From: Helicostylum pulchrum
Lineage: Eukaryota; Mucoromycota; Mucoromycetes; Mucorales; Mucoraceae
Reading direction: 5' to 3'
Length of the DNA: 64,000 nucleotides
Assembly (NCBI GenBank): GCA_025677825.1
Contig: JAIXMO010000023.1
Span: 248,001-312,000 of the forward strand
The translations under genes were made by a program, and so were the position numbers. Positions within the stretch are counted from its first letter, which is position 1, and every line of letters starts with the position of its first letter. The notes under the pieces are model-generated. The model was not told the DNA's origin and did no database searches. It saw only the letters and a list, made by a program, of their open reading frames with translations. Of this stretch, positions 10,573-21,040 are shown in pieces.

Positions 10573-12594
10573 TTAGTTTTGCTTTGTAAGGCCACGTCCG
10601 CGTCCTCTTCCTCGGCCACGGCCACGACCGCGACCACGACCTCTTGTTACTGTTTGACCAGCTAAATCAATGTCAACATCAAGTTCTTCTACTTGTGCTG
10701 GTTCGATTGTCCGGCTTCTTGCGCGACGAGGTAAGCGAGTCCTCTTTGTTGTACCATCAGCATCTAAATTAGACTCTGCTGCTTTTCTTTTACCAGTAAC
10801 TGGCTTATCAGTTACTTCATTAGATGTGGTGACTACGGTTTCTTGCTCAACCATAATTATATCGGTATCAGCAGTAGGTGTTAATAATTGTGTGGTGCTA
10901 CCGTTTAATTCTTCAAGAATAACTTGTTGGCGAAGTGTTGGGTCGGTGATGGGAGGCATATTACCGTCATTGTTACAAACATACAATGCTTCGATTTCAG
11001 TTTTTTCTTCCACAGAAGAGAGAGTAGATGTCCCTACTTCCGTGCTTGCGGGGGAATTGGAATTACCGGACTCTTGAGATGGCGGAGGAGTCAATGGGTT
11101 GTTATTATTACAAACACCTAAAAAGCTAACTGCAGGAAGCTCTTCATTATCAGTAGATGCACTGGATTCATCTCTGGTGATTAATTCTTCTTGACTGTTG
11201 CTATTGGGTTTTTCTTCAGATGCTTTATCTGCAGGTGAACTTGGTGATTCTTCAATAGAATTTAATTTGGTATCGCTGGGAATTGTTCCGATACATTGGA
11301 TTTGTTGTATACCGCCATCAGGAATTAAAGTCATACGGACGTGTGTAATGAAATCATCATGCGACACTTTGAATCTGTTTAAAGCGTCTTCTTTGACAGA
11401 TGTCTCGCGTATTAAAGAATACCATTGGACGTTGAAGTCAAGGTTTGGATCATCTTCAGGTGAATTACAAGCTTCAACACGGACTTTAAGTGGCGAGCTG
11501 CCTTTGAATCCTGTAGTGTCAATGATGATAGAGTTAAGATATCCAGATGTAGCTAATTGAATAATGATGAAGTCATTTCGGTCTTTTTGGCGAGAGCGAG
11601 GAGTTAACCAGCCTTGAGTTCTAAAATACACATTTAGTTAATATATTATCACTGTTTAAAAATATTATTTACTTACGCTAAGGTTCCATTATCTAAAAGA
11701 ACGTTAGGCGTGCCGCAACTATCAGTATCTGATGTACGAACAATACGAGCACCTAAATTAGCAGAAGCTAAATTATACTCTGTTTCAGGATTTAAAAGGT
11801 CTGGTACAATGTCACCATATGTACGGAAACGTGCCTAGCAATAAAATTCACACGTTAAAAATATATATCTATTGTATATATTTTATGTAGGATACTTACA
11901 ATACCACCACCAGGAGATGTAGTTAAACGGACATGGGAGTATAAACAATCATCCGTATTATTTTTTTGAAAGAAGTTATGGCTATTTTTATTAATAGCTT
12001 CGTTGGTTAACAAAGGAACCCACTATACGTTACATATATAAAAATTAAATTAAAATAAATAGAATTTTTTTTTTTATTTTTTTTTTTACCTCTTGGTTAT
12101 TGTCTTGAAGAGGAGTTTTAAGACCTTGGATACAAACGTGTGTAGGACAAATGTTTTTAAATCCTGTTGTGTCAATGTCGAAACCTAAAATGTAGGTTGC
12201 CTCACATAAACGAACAGTGACACTATTTAATATGTTAATATTATTGGAACGACGCCTTTTTGTGCGCACATATATTTTTACCTGGCAATATCAGTATGTC
12301 TTTTTACTATCCAACCATCTCTGAATTCCTCTATTAAAATAGTTTTAATAAAAGAGAAAATAAGGTTTCTATTGTTATTTATTTTATTTTATTACCTGGA
12401 ATTGAGTTGTATTCAGAAGTAGGTGGTTCATGTTTTATTAAATGAGACGCGTTACCAAGAGTTTGGTCTGTAACGTTTTCTACTTTAGCGTTTCTTAAGA
12501 CTGAAGAAACTTCTGTCGAAAAACCGAGTGGCGTTTCTTCAAGTCTCTTTGCATCAATTCGACAATAGGTTTTCTTACTGAAAACGTTTCCCAT
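10573..12594 (-). CDS. Allantoicase-fold protein with disordered C-terminal tail ending in RG repeats, 569 aa
   Basis: Exons (minus) 12594-12396, 12330-12282, 12222-12090, 12022-11900, 11834-11677 and 11620-10573 join in frame. Two allantoicase jelly-roll repeats are visible. The first has FRDGWIVKRH, ILGFDIDTTGFK, SHVRLTTSPGGGIARFRTYGD. The second has TQGWLTPRSRQKDRNDF, LNSIIIDTTGFKGSSP, THVRMTLIPDGGIQQIQCIG. Allantoicase hydrolyses allantoate to ureidoglycolate and urea in purine catabolism. Unlike the enzyme, which ends near residue 350, this protein continues for about 200 residues: a Ser/Glu/Thr-rich stretch, basic KRKAAES and KRTRLPRRARSR clusters that look like nuclear signals, and a C-terminal run of RG repeats before LTKQN. 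RG/RGG tails bind RNA and are arginine-methylated. The role may therefore not be purine catabolism. Confidence 0.8.
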
Positions 12595-12835
12595 TGTTAT
12601 AATAAAAAAAGTTGAAGACGACAGTTTTCAATATTTTTGTTTTTTTCTTTTAAGTAAAAAAATTGGAAGTCACACTGTGGATGGAGAGCATATCGACACT
12701 ACAGCCAATCAATAACGGCATGGAGACCAATGGAAAAGACCAAATAATCTACTTCAAAATATAAAAAAAAGTAATACTAAAAAAAAGGAATGGAACAGTA
12801 AAAGATAATAGTTTATTTTTTTTAAAAATCAATTT

Positions 12836-15482
12836 TTACAAGTCTCTTTCCAAATAACTTCGAGTAAGATTGAACTTTTCTTCAATTCTCTGGATATCCG
12901 AATCACATATTTCTTGTAATCTCTCAATACTTGCGTCTACCAAGGAATGCCAGTGCTGTTCAACCGTCATATTTTGGTTTCTTAGCAAACAATCAGAAAG
13001 AAGACCTGCTTGTGAAGGTTCTTCTTCAGCGCGGACAATACGAGAGGTACCCTCTTCATCTTGGGTAATGATACGAGCTACTCTACCTTCTGTCATAGCA
13101 GGTGTATATTGTAATTCGCCCAACGGGATTGATTGGTGAGGTCGGATGGGGGACATAGGCGCAGAACCAAATATATCTATAGCATTGGCAAGTCGACGTT
13201 GGGTATCAGATGGCGTCGACTGCAAGAAAGACATACCTACTATGGCGGAGGAAGCTGGATGAGGAGGAGGGGAGGGGGTGGATGAAAAGGGAACTATTAG
13301 CTCCGGTGAATAATCACTTATTTGAGGACTTGAAGGGCAATACACAGGTGTAAGCAGATGCTCGTCCATATGTTGATCATTATAAATACTCTCGTAGTCA
13401 CGTACAGGCGAATAGCTGATGGGAGGGGGTATGTTTTCCTTATCAACAAAATGATCGTCATCGGACGTGTATACAGGAGAGGGAGGAGAGTTTTGTACAT
13501 ACGGTAAATCATCTTGCGGATCTTGCGGATCTTGCGAAATAATGGGTTCAGATACGCCTTGTGTATCATGAGTAATATGAGGTGACGCGTCTTGGACATC
13601 TTGAATAACACGAGGTGATGCTTCTTGGACATCTTGGGTATCATTAGAATTATTAGACGGTAATACATTGTGGATAACTTTGGCAGGTTCGGCATGAACG
13701 GGGGGTTGGCGAGGGGTTCCGGACCCTTCGGCGACTGGTACATAACCACGCTCTTTTGAAATGGAGGGAGAAACTATCTCAGGTAACTTGTTACGAGACC
13801 GTGACAAAGATATTGGCTTCTTTGCAGGAAGGTTTGATTGCAGATTATGCTCTACCTCGCGACCTTTACCTTTGTCTTTAGATACCTTTTTTTATAAATT
13901 AAAACAAATTAAAATTATTTATAATATATAAAAAGATATACACATATACTTACAGGACTCGAAGTAATCTCAGCTTTTGTAACTTCAGTATCAATTGGTA
14001 TTTTTACGACATGTTTCTTGGTCGGAGGAGCAGTACTATCCGTTACAGACGACGCGGACAGACTTCTTTTCCTGGGAGGATCAGCGCGAGGTACTGAGGT
14101 GCCAGAACTGGAACCTTCAGGTTTTTGGAGGCATCTTGTACGGATTACTTCTGGTTCGGTAGATGCTTGTGGAGCCTTTTTGGTATTATTGATTGGTCGA
14201 GTGACTGGTGAATCAATATAAGGACCATTGGGCTTGATGATCAGAGAGGACTTGAAGTCAGGTAAAATATTAACGCTGCTAGGGTTATTCCTGGCACTGC
14301 GAGGAACATGATGCACTGGTCGAGAAGAGCCGTAGGTAATAATAGCTCGACGTGTTGGTTTTGGGGGAGTAATCAATTGGTTGAAGTCCCAGATAGGATC
14401 ATCAATCTTGGTAACAGCCTTTTGAACACCTTTGGCCTTATTTGACGCAACAAGTTCCTTACCAGAAGTAAGCTTTTTACTAGCAACAGGTTTCGAAACC
14501 TTGCCTTGTTCTTTTTGTCGCTTCGAGATAGGGGCACTTGTCTCAGAACTAGTAGAAACTGTATTGATAGTACGCTTACTGGTAGAACTATCAGTATCTG
14601 ATTCGTCACCCTTTTTTTTAAAAAAAAAAAAGAAATAGTCAGCTTTTTTTTTGAAAAAAAATGTTGTTAATAAAAACGTTTACCTTTACACTGCTTGATC
14701 TGGTACTTCTAGTATTACGAGTACTATGAGTTTCAAAGAAAGCGCAGCTACTACTTAAGTTTTGATGCTTATTTCTATACGCATACATTTAGTAAATAAA
14801 AAAAAAGAAGCTTTTTTTTATGTGTAATTTTTTTTTAACTTACAGCAAATCTGTCTCATTAGGATTAACAGTAGTAGCTTCGCCGCAGTAAGCACATTTA
14901 ACTCGAGAAGGTAAACTAGCAGTAGGAGAAAAGTAAAACCCCGCACTTGCAACCTACATAAAAAAATGGAAAGTCAAAAAACGGATGAGTTTTTTTAAAA
15001 AAGCTTATTACCTTCGCGGCAGGAGGATACTTGGCAGTACCCTTCTTTGGAGGCCAATAATTATGACAGTTGAACGTATCTATTCTTGCAGAGCGCATTA
15101 CAACACTTCTGGGACTGTCCATAGCTTTGGTAGGATCAGATAAAGGTTTCTTGCGAGCGTCAGGGAAGTTCAGCCGTTTCCAACCGCAATGAGGAGACTC
15201 ATGACCGTGACGAACAAATGGCGATTGGTTAGGTTTCCAATGACTTAATTCAACATCACATAGAAAGCAACGGACACTATCAGAAGCCTTTGGTCGACGG
15301 ACAAAGTAGAAACCAGCTTTTGCAAACTAAGCGACACAGTATAAGTTTTTTTTTTTCCTTTCTGTATAGCCTTTTATATATATACTTACACTTTCAGTTT
15401 TAGCATACTTGGTATTATTTACGTAGGGCCATTTGACCGCATTGTTTTGAAATGAATCTATTCTGTTCTGAAGAATGTTCAT
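12836..15482 (-). CDS. bir1: Bir1/survivin-like protein with two BIR domains (copy A, intact), 771 aa
   Basis: Exons (minus) 15482-15390, 15326-15012, 14953-14844, 14774-14684, 14610-13954 and 13885-12836 join in frame. BIR1 (about residues 8-85) has RIDSFQ, KWP, AKAGFYFVRRP, SVRCFLCDVELSHW, HESPHC. BIR2 has RIDTFNCHNYWP, ASAGFYFSPT, VKCAYCGEATT, then KHQNLSSSC. The rest is long, Ser/Pro-rich and presumably disordered, ending in a conserved helix (MTVEQHWHSLVDASIERLQEICDSDIQRIEEKF). This is the layout of fungal Bir1, the chromosomal passenger complex subunit that targets Aurora kinase to centromeres, not of a caspase inhibitor. It lies in a tandem duplication, with copy B at 16159-18373 decayed, so this is probably the working gene. 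Confidence 0.87.
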
Positions 15483-15556
15483 TTTTTTAGAAGGAGAGAG
15501 GTACAAAGAAAATAGAAAAAGCAAAGGAATGGATATTCTTTATTCGGTAAAAAAAA

Positions 15557-16064
15557 TTATATGCAAACAAAAAAAAAGGCGTTGCAAGTCACGAAGCTTT
15601 GTCTTTGACGGCTGTATATTTTAGTAGAGGTCAGGATAGAAGCGCCAGATATACTGTAGATGTCTGGGTATTCGTGCAAAATATCAAGCAAGAATGCGAA
15701 TACAACAAGTTCAATAAAATGAGCTCCTCTACCTATTTTACGAGCTACAACGTATGCAACGGCCGACATCATGGCACAAAAGACAGTGAATTATCTCTTC
15801 CATTCGGTAGACGCTTCACCTCCAAATATAAACTGTGGTTTGGATACAAGTACTACACCTATCATACATGACAGTGCGCAGATACCGTCAAATAATGAAA
15901 ATGGTTCATCTAATGCAATAGATGCAAAGAATAGCAGTAAATGCAGGAGCCAAAAAAAACACCACCAATAAAAAAAATTATTAGAATTAAGGGGCGTTAA
16001 TTTCAACAGTTTTCTTCTTATTTGCCAGTGGCGTCGGCTAAAGTTAATTGAGTGGTACTATAAA
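15557..16064 (-). pseudogene. 3' fragment of the DMT/EamA transporter left by the tandem duplication
   Basis: On the minus strand this region matches the second half of the intact transporter at 18498-19638: FASIALDEPFSLFDGICALSC, VLVSKPQFIFGGEA, MMSAVAYV.ARKIGRGAHF and LHEYPDIYSISGAS. It has frameshifts, and an internal deletion joins the end of exon 2 (GRGAHF) to the middle of exon 3 (VVFAFL). The 5' half is absent. The match stops at about 16064 in the AAAGAAAA tract, where sequence like the BIR1 3' flank begins, so the duplication breakpoint lies here. Confidence 0.85.
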
Positions 16065-16158
16065 AGAAAATGGCATGGAACAATAAAAAGATATTCGTTT
16101 ATTATTATTATTTTTAAAAACAAAAGGATATTAAATCAATTTTTTTTTACAAATCTTT

Positions 16159-18373
16159 TTATAATCGACTTCCCGTGAGATTGAACTTTTCTTCGATCTT
16201 TCTGATATCCGAATTACGTATTTCTTGTAATCTCTCCTTGCTATTGTCTACCATGGAATCCCGTTGCTCTTCAGCCGTCATTTTTTGGCTCCGGGGTAAG
16301 CGTTCAGAAAGAATACGTGCTTGTGAGAGTTCTTCTTCAGTGTGGACAATACCAGAGTAGGCTGGATGAGGAGGAGGTGAAGGGGTGTAGTAAAAGGGTG
16401 ATGCTGGTTCTGGTGAATAATTTGTTACGTGCATCGAAGGGCTTGAAGGATAATACGCCGGTGTAGGTTGATTGTCTTCGTTTTGTGGATCGTTATAGAT
16501 AATAGTGTATTCGCATACAGGTGAATTGCTGATAGTAGGGAGTATGTTTTCTTTATCATCAAAATATTCGTCATGCGGGTATACAGGAGAGAGACGTAAT
16601 TCCCCTTTCGTGTCGCGTGAAATTGGTGTATTCGGACCCACATAGTAAGGAAATACCTCTTGTGAATCTTGGGTATCGTAAAAAATATTTGAGGATGATT
16701 CATTTTGGATATCGGTATTGGCGGGCGTTTGGCGCGAGGTTCCAGACCCTTCAGCGTCTTGTACATAATCGCGCTCTTTTGGAATAGAGGGTGTAAGTTG
16801 TTCAAGTGACAACGTAAAACGAGACTGTAATAAAGATATTTCATCTTTTGTGGGAAGGCTAGATGACTTATAGTACACTACTTCGCGACCTTTGCCTTTA
16901 TATTTAAATATCTTTTTCTATAAATTAAAACAAGTAAAAATTATTTATAATATATAAAAAAGATAGTTATATTTTATACTTACAGGAGTGGAGGCGGATT
17001 TCTTGGTTGGAGGCGCAGCACTATCCGTTACAGGCGACGCGGACAGACTTATTTTCCTGGGAGGATTGGTGGCAGGTACTGAGGTGCCAGATCCGGAACC
17101 TTCAGGTTTTTGGAGGCATCTTGTACGGATTATTTTTGGTTCGGTAGATGATTTGGAGTCAGGTAAAATATTAACGCCCCTTGGGTTATTTCTGGTACTG
17201 CGACGAACATGATGCGCTGGTCGAGAAGAACCGTCAGTAATCATAGCTCGACTTCTTGTCTTTGGTTGAAATCCCAGACAGAATCAACAGTGTTGGGAGC
17301 GTCTTTTTGAACATATTTGGCCTTATTTGCTACAGCAGGTTCTTTACGAGAAGTACGCTTTTTACTGGCAACGAGCTCTAAAGCCTTGCTTCGTTCTTTT
17401 TGTCGCTTCGAGATAGGGGCACTTGTCTCAGAACTAGTAGAAACTGTATTGATAGTACGCTTACTGGTATAACTATCAGTATTTGATGCATCACCCTTTT
17501 TTTAAAAAAAGAAATAATTAGCATTTTTTTTTATAAAAAAATAATATTGTTAATAAAAAAAATGTTTACCTTAGCCCTGCTTTCTCTGGAATTTTTGTTG
17601 CTTCTACTGCTACGAGTATTATAGGTCTCTTTAAAGAAGGTACAACCAATACTTAAGTTTCGATGCTTATTTCTATACACATATATTTAGTAAATAAATA
17701 AAAAAAGCTTCTTTTTTTTATGTGTGCTTTTTTTTAACTTACAGCAAATCTGTCTCATTAGGATTAACAGTAGTAGCTTCACCACAGTAAACGCATTTAA
17801 CTCGAGAAGGTAAACTAGCAGTAGGAGAAAAGTAAAATCCCGCATTTGCAAGCTACATAAAAAAAATGGAAAGTCAAAAAACAGTTAGATTTTTTTTAAA
17901 GCTGTTTACCTTTGCTGCGGAAGGATATTTGGTAGCGTCCTTTTTTGGAGGCCAATACTTGTTACAGTTAAAGGTAGCAAGTCTAGCGGAACGCATCCTT
18001 ATACTTCGAGGACTGACAAATGCTTTTGAAGGGTCATATAAAGCTCGCTTATGAGCGTCAGGGAATTTCAGCCGTGTCCAAGCACAACGAGGAGACTCAT
18101 TGCCATGACGGACGAATGGCTATTGGTTTGGTTGCCAATTGCTTAACTCAATGTCGCATAAAAAACAGCGGACACTATCGCGAGCGTTTGGTTTACCGAC
18201 AAAGTAGAACCCAGCTTTGGCGAACTAAGTGACACAGTATAAGTTTCTGCGTACTTTTTTATATATACTTATATGCATATTATACTTACACTTTCAGTTT
18301 TGCAATAGTTTGAATTATTATTATGAGGCCACTTGGCTTGAAAAAACTCTATTCTGCTTTGAAGAATGTTCAT
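16159..18373 (-). pseudogene. Bir1/survivin-like copy B, decayed tandem duplicate
   Basis: The exon order and introns match copy A (ATG at 18373; MNILQSRIEFFQ). Within BIR1, the Ser codon TCG of copy A (15222-15224) is a TAG stop here (18120-18122), in NWQPNQ*PFVRH. Around 17255-17270 a net 16-nt loss relative to copy A shifts the frame between WDFNQ and SRAMITDG. In-frame losses remove the PNGPYIDSP segment, the VKIPIDTE segment and about 80 residues near the C-terminus. The end is also shortened (NLTGSRL then stop, versus NLTRSYLERDL). Two independent knock-outs make a full product impossible. Open stretches at 16159-16878 and 16945-17244 could mislead gene finders. Confidence 0.88.
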
Positions 18374-18497
18374 TTTTTTTTTAGAGGGAGAGGTAAATAT
18401 AAAGAAAGGAATAGAAAAAAAATTGTTTTTTATTGGGTAAAAAAATTATATGCAAAAATAGAAAGATGTTGCAAGTCACGATGCTTTTTTCCTTTTT

Positions 18498-19638
18498 CTA
18501 TCTGCTTGTCTTTTGATGGCTGTATATTTTATGAATTCCCATAGCAGAAGTCATTAGAACAATGATAGAAGCTCCAGATATACTGTAAATGTCTGGGTAC
18601 TCGTGTAAAATAAAAATACCAAACAAGAATGCAAATACGACATCGTTCATACGCATCAAAGTACCTGGACCAGCAGGAGCCATTTGAAGTCTAGTAAAAT
18701 AAATTTGTGAGTATATGTGTACAGTGTAAATAAAATAAAAAAATTTACCCTTGATTTAAGAAGCACTGGCCGACAAAAGCAGTTAACCCAACTAAAAGTA
18801 ACATGCCGTATTCATCGCTACCTTGAGGCATCACTGGGTTTTGAAACAAGAACATACCAATTGGACTAATAACGATGGAGACTAAACCGAAATAAACAAC
18901 ATGTACCATAAAATGAGCTCCTCTGCCTATTTTACGAACTGTAACGTACGCAACAGCAGACATCATGGCACCTAATAACGCACAAAAGACAGCAAATAAT
19001 CTCTTCCATTCGGTGATATCATCCGTAGGCGCTTCACCTCCAAATATAAACTGTGGTTTAGATACAAGTGCTACACCTACCATACATGACAGTGCACAGA
19101 TACCGTCAAATAAAGAAAATGGTTCACCTAATGCAATAGATGCAAGAATAGCAGTAAATGCAGGACCCAAGAAAAATACCACTAATTAAAAATAATAATA
19201 TTAGGGGCGGTTTGGGGGGGTTAATTTTGACAGTTTTGGGTTTTTACCAGTGGCATCGGCTAAAGGTAATTGAGTGATACTAAAAAAGAATAAACAAAGA
19301 CCTAAAGTTCCAACGAAACCTCGAAACAAGAGCCATTTACGAACTCCAGGTTGACCAAGAGGATTGATCTTTAAGATGGCACAACCTAAAATACTCAAGG
19401 TGGTTTGGATTACGGAACGCGCAAAGACGATCTCGAACGATGGGAAACTGGTACCACTTAGTTTTACACATAATGACATGGTTGAGAAACCAAGTGCTGA
19501 AAGTGTCATGTAACCTAAACCGATGATCTCTCGACGCTTTTGGTCACGTTGAAGCGATTGTGGTTTGGTGAGAAGTGGTGAGGATTCATTGGTATGGATA
19601 TTTATGGTAGCTGAACCTTGTGGTTCTCTATTATTCAT
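18498..19638 (-). CDS. Drug/metabolite transporter superfamily protein (EamA, SLC35G-like), 338 aa
   Basis: Exons (minus) 19638-19248, 19181-18749 and 18690-18498 join in frame. After a ~38-residue polar N-terminus, about ten hydrophobic segments follow, including GLGYMTLSALGFSTMSLCVKL, WLLFRGFVGTLGLCLFFFSIT, VVFFLGPAFTAILASIALGEP, LFDGICALSCMVGVALVS and GMLLLVGLTAFVGQCFL. The motif LADAT...FLGPAFTAILASIALGEPF is typical of the EamA half-repeat. Such proteins carry small metabolites across membranes; the substrate cannot be told. It sits just upstream of the decayed BIR1 copy B, and its 3' half is duplicated at 15557-16064. Confidence 0.87.
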
Positions 19639-19874
19639 ATTATTATTTTTGGTAGAATACAGTAAAAGGAAGAATATAAGTGAGTTTTTTTTTTTTAGAG
19701 TTTAGTCTAGAAGAAAAAAAAAAGATGGTGGTATAAGCCAATCAATTTCTTTATCTTTGTTTTACATGTAAAAAGGATCTTAAAAAAATGAATATGTATA
19801 ATAAAACAAAAAATGATATTTTATTTTTAAAAAAGAAAAATGTAGTAATATGTGAAATTAAATTAAGAATTAAA

Positions 19875-21040
19875 TTAGTTATAGTTACCGTTAGATACAA
19901 CACGGCCACAACCATAAGTACTTCTTCCAGCATGACAATCTTCATAACTATCACAACATCTCATACAATAATCAGGCTTATCGGGTTCAACCAAGTTGAC
20001 AAAGTACTTGTAGCCGAAGCACATGGAAAGAGGAGGAGATCCCTTACCATGGTTATCGTATTGTCCACCACCGTCTTTGATAGAAAGAGAATAAGTAGCA
20101 GGGTTGAATTTACCAGTGACTTGAACGTAACCAGCAGTGGAGTTACGGTAGAAATGTGCACTCTCGATAAAGTTCTTAGGGAAGAGACGAGCTCCGGGGG
20201 CGTTCTTGTTGGCTTTAAGACAGAATGCGTTGGCGCTCTTTTCCGACTTGGAAATGGCTTCGTCGTCGACCTTACCGTTGTTGAGGTCTTTACCGCCGGG
20301 GCTGGAAGGTAAGAACATACAGAAATCGGATTTGCTGTTGACGGCGGCTACTAAACCTTTAGTGTAGTTTAAAGTAGGGGTGGCTCCAGCGGTCTTGGTA
20401 GAAGTAGTCTTGGTAGAAGTAGCCTTGGTAGAGGTGGTAGTGGAAGGCTTGGTAATGGTCTTTTTGGTGGTGGTAGCCTTTTTGGTGGTGGTCTTTTTGG
20501 TAGTGGTCTTTTTGGTAGTGGTCTTTTTGGTAGTCTTCTTGGTAGTCTTTTTGGTAGTCTTTGACTTTATGGTGGTCTTCTTAGTAGAAGTAGCACTCTT
20601 ACTATTTAAAATAAAAATAGAATTTTAGTTTTTATTTTTTTGTGTATGTGATTTCGTAATAAATTCGTACCTGAGACAGATGACTTGACCGACCTTTAAA
20701 TTTGTACATTTGGAATTGACTAATTTAGGAAAAAAAGTGTTAATTTGTATATTTCTTTTTCGCAAAAAAAAAAAATAGTTAAAAGAAGCTTCTTACTGGA
20801 AGGGTTTAAGGAAATAAGCTTGGGAGCACTGGAGTTGAACTTTTCTCCAATTGTATAACACTATTTAAAAAAAAAAGGGATGTCAGCGTTATTTTTTTAA
20901 AAAATAAATGGCGATATATATGGAATACGTACATTGTCACCAGATACAACTTTATAAGATTTTGTGCAAGTGGAGGGAGCTGCATCGACAGTTAAAACTG
21001 TAGCGATACAGGCGATGGCAAGAGCAATTGGGGTACGCAT
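19875..21040 (-). CDS. Secreted LysM protein with Thr/Lys-rich linker and Cys-containing C-terminal domain, 315 aa
   Basis: Exons (minus) 21040-20933, 20860-20797, 20719-20671 and 20601-19875 join in frame. A signal peptide (MRTPIALAIACIATVLTVDAA) is followed by one LysM domain split over three exons: CTKSYKVVSGDNCYTIGEKF, LISLNPSINSKC, LKVGQVICL. LysM domains bind chitin or related GlcNAc polymers. A ~60-residue linker is made of TTKK-type repeats. The C-terminal domain (about residues 165-315; DFCMFLPSSPGG, SAHFYRNSTAGYVQVTG, DNHGKGSPP, YCMRCCDSYEDC) resembles the domain of fungal macrophage-activating-glycoprotein-like secreted proteins. The product is likely wall-associated or extracellular. 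The linker DNA is a short-period repeat (20385-20585) that may vary in length between strains. Confidence 0.82.

Noticed and set aside
10670..11077. Plus-strand open frames across the allantoicase-fold gene
   Set aside because: Shadows of the minus-strand gene; no family signal and low complexity.
12256..12281. 26-nt intron in the allantoicase-fold gene
   Set aside because: Also in frame, but too short for splicing. The 59-nt choice (12223-12281) gives the conserved SVTVRL...LGFDIDT junction.
16159..16878. Independent 239-codon gene
   Set aside because: It is the last exon of the decayed BIR1 copy B, colinear with copy A's last exon.
20380..20628. Plus-strand Val-rich open frame
   Set aside because: Antisense shadow of the TTKK-repeat linker of the LysM gene.
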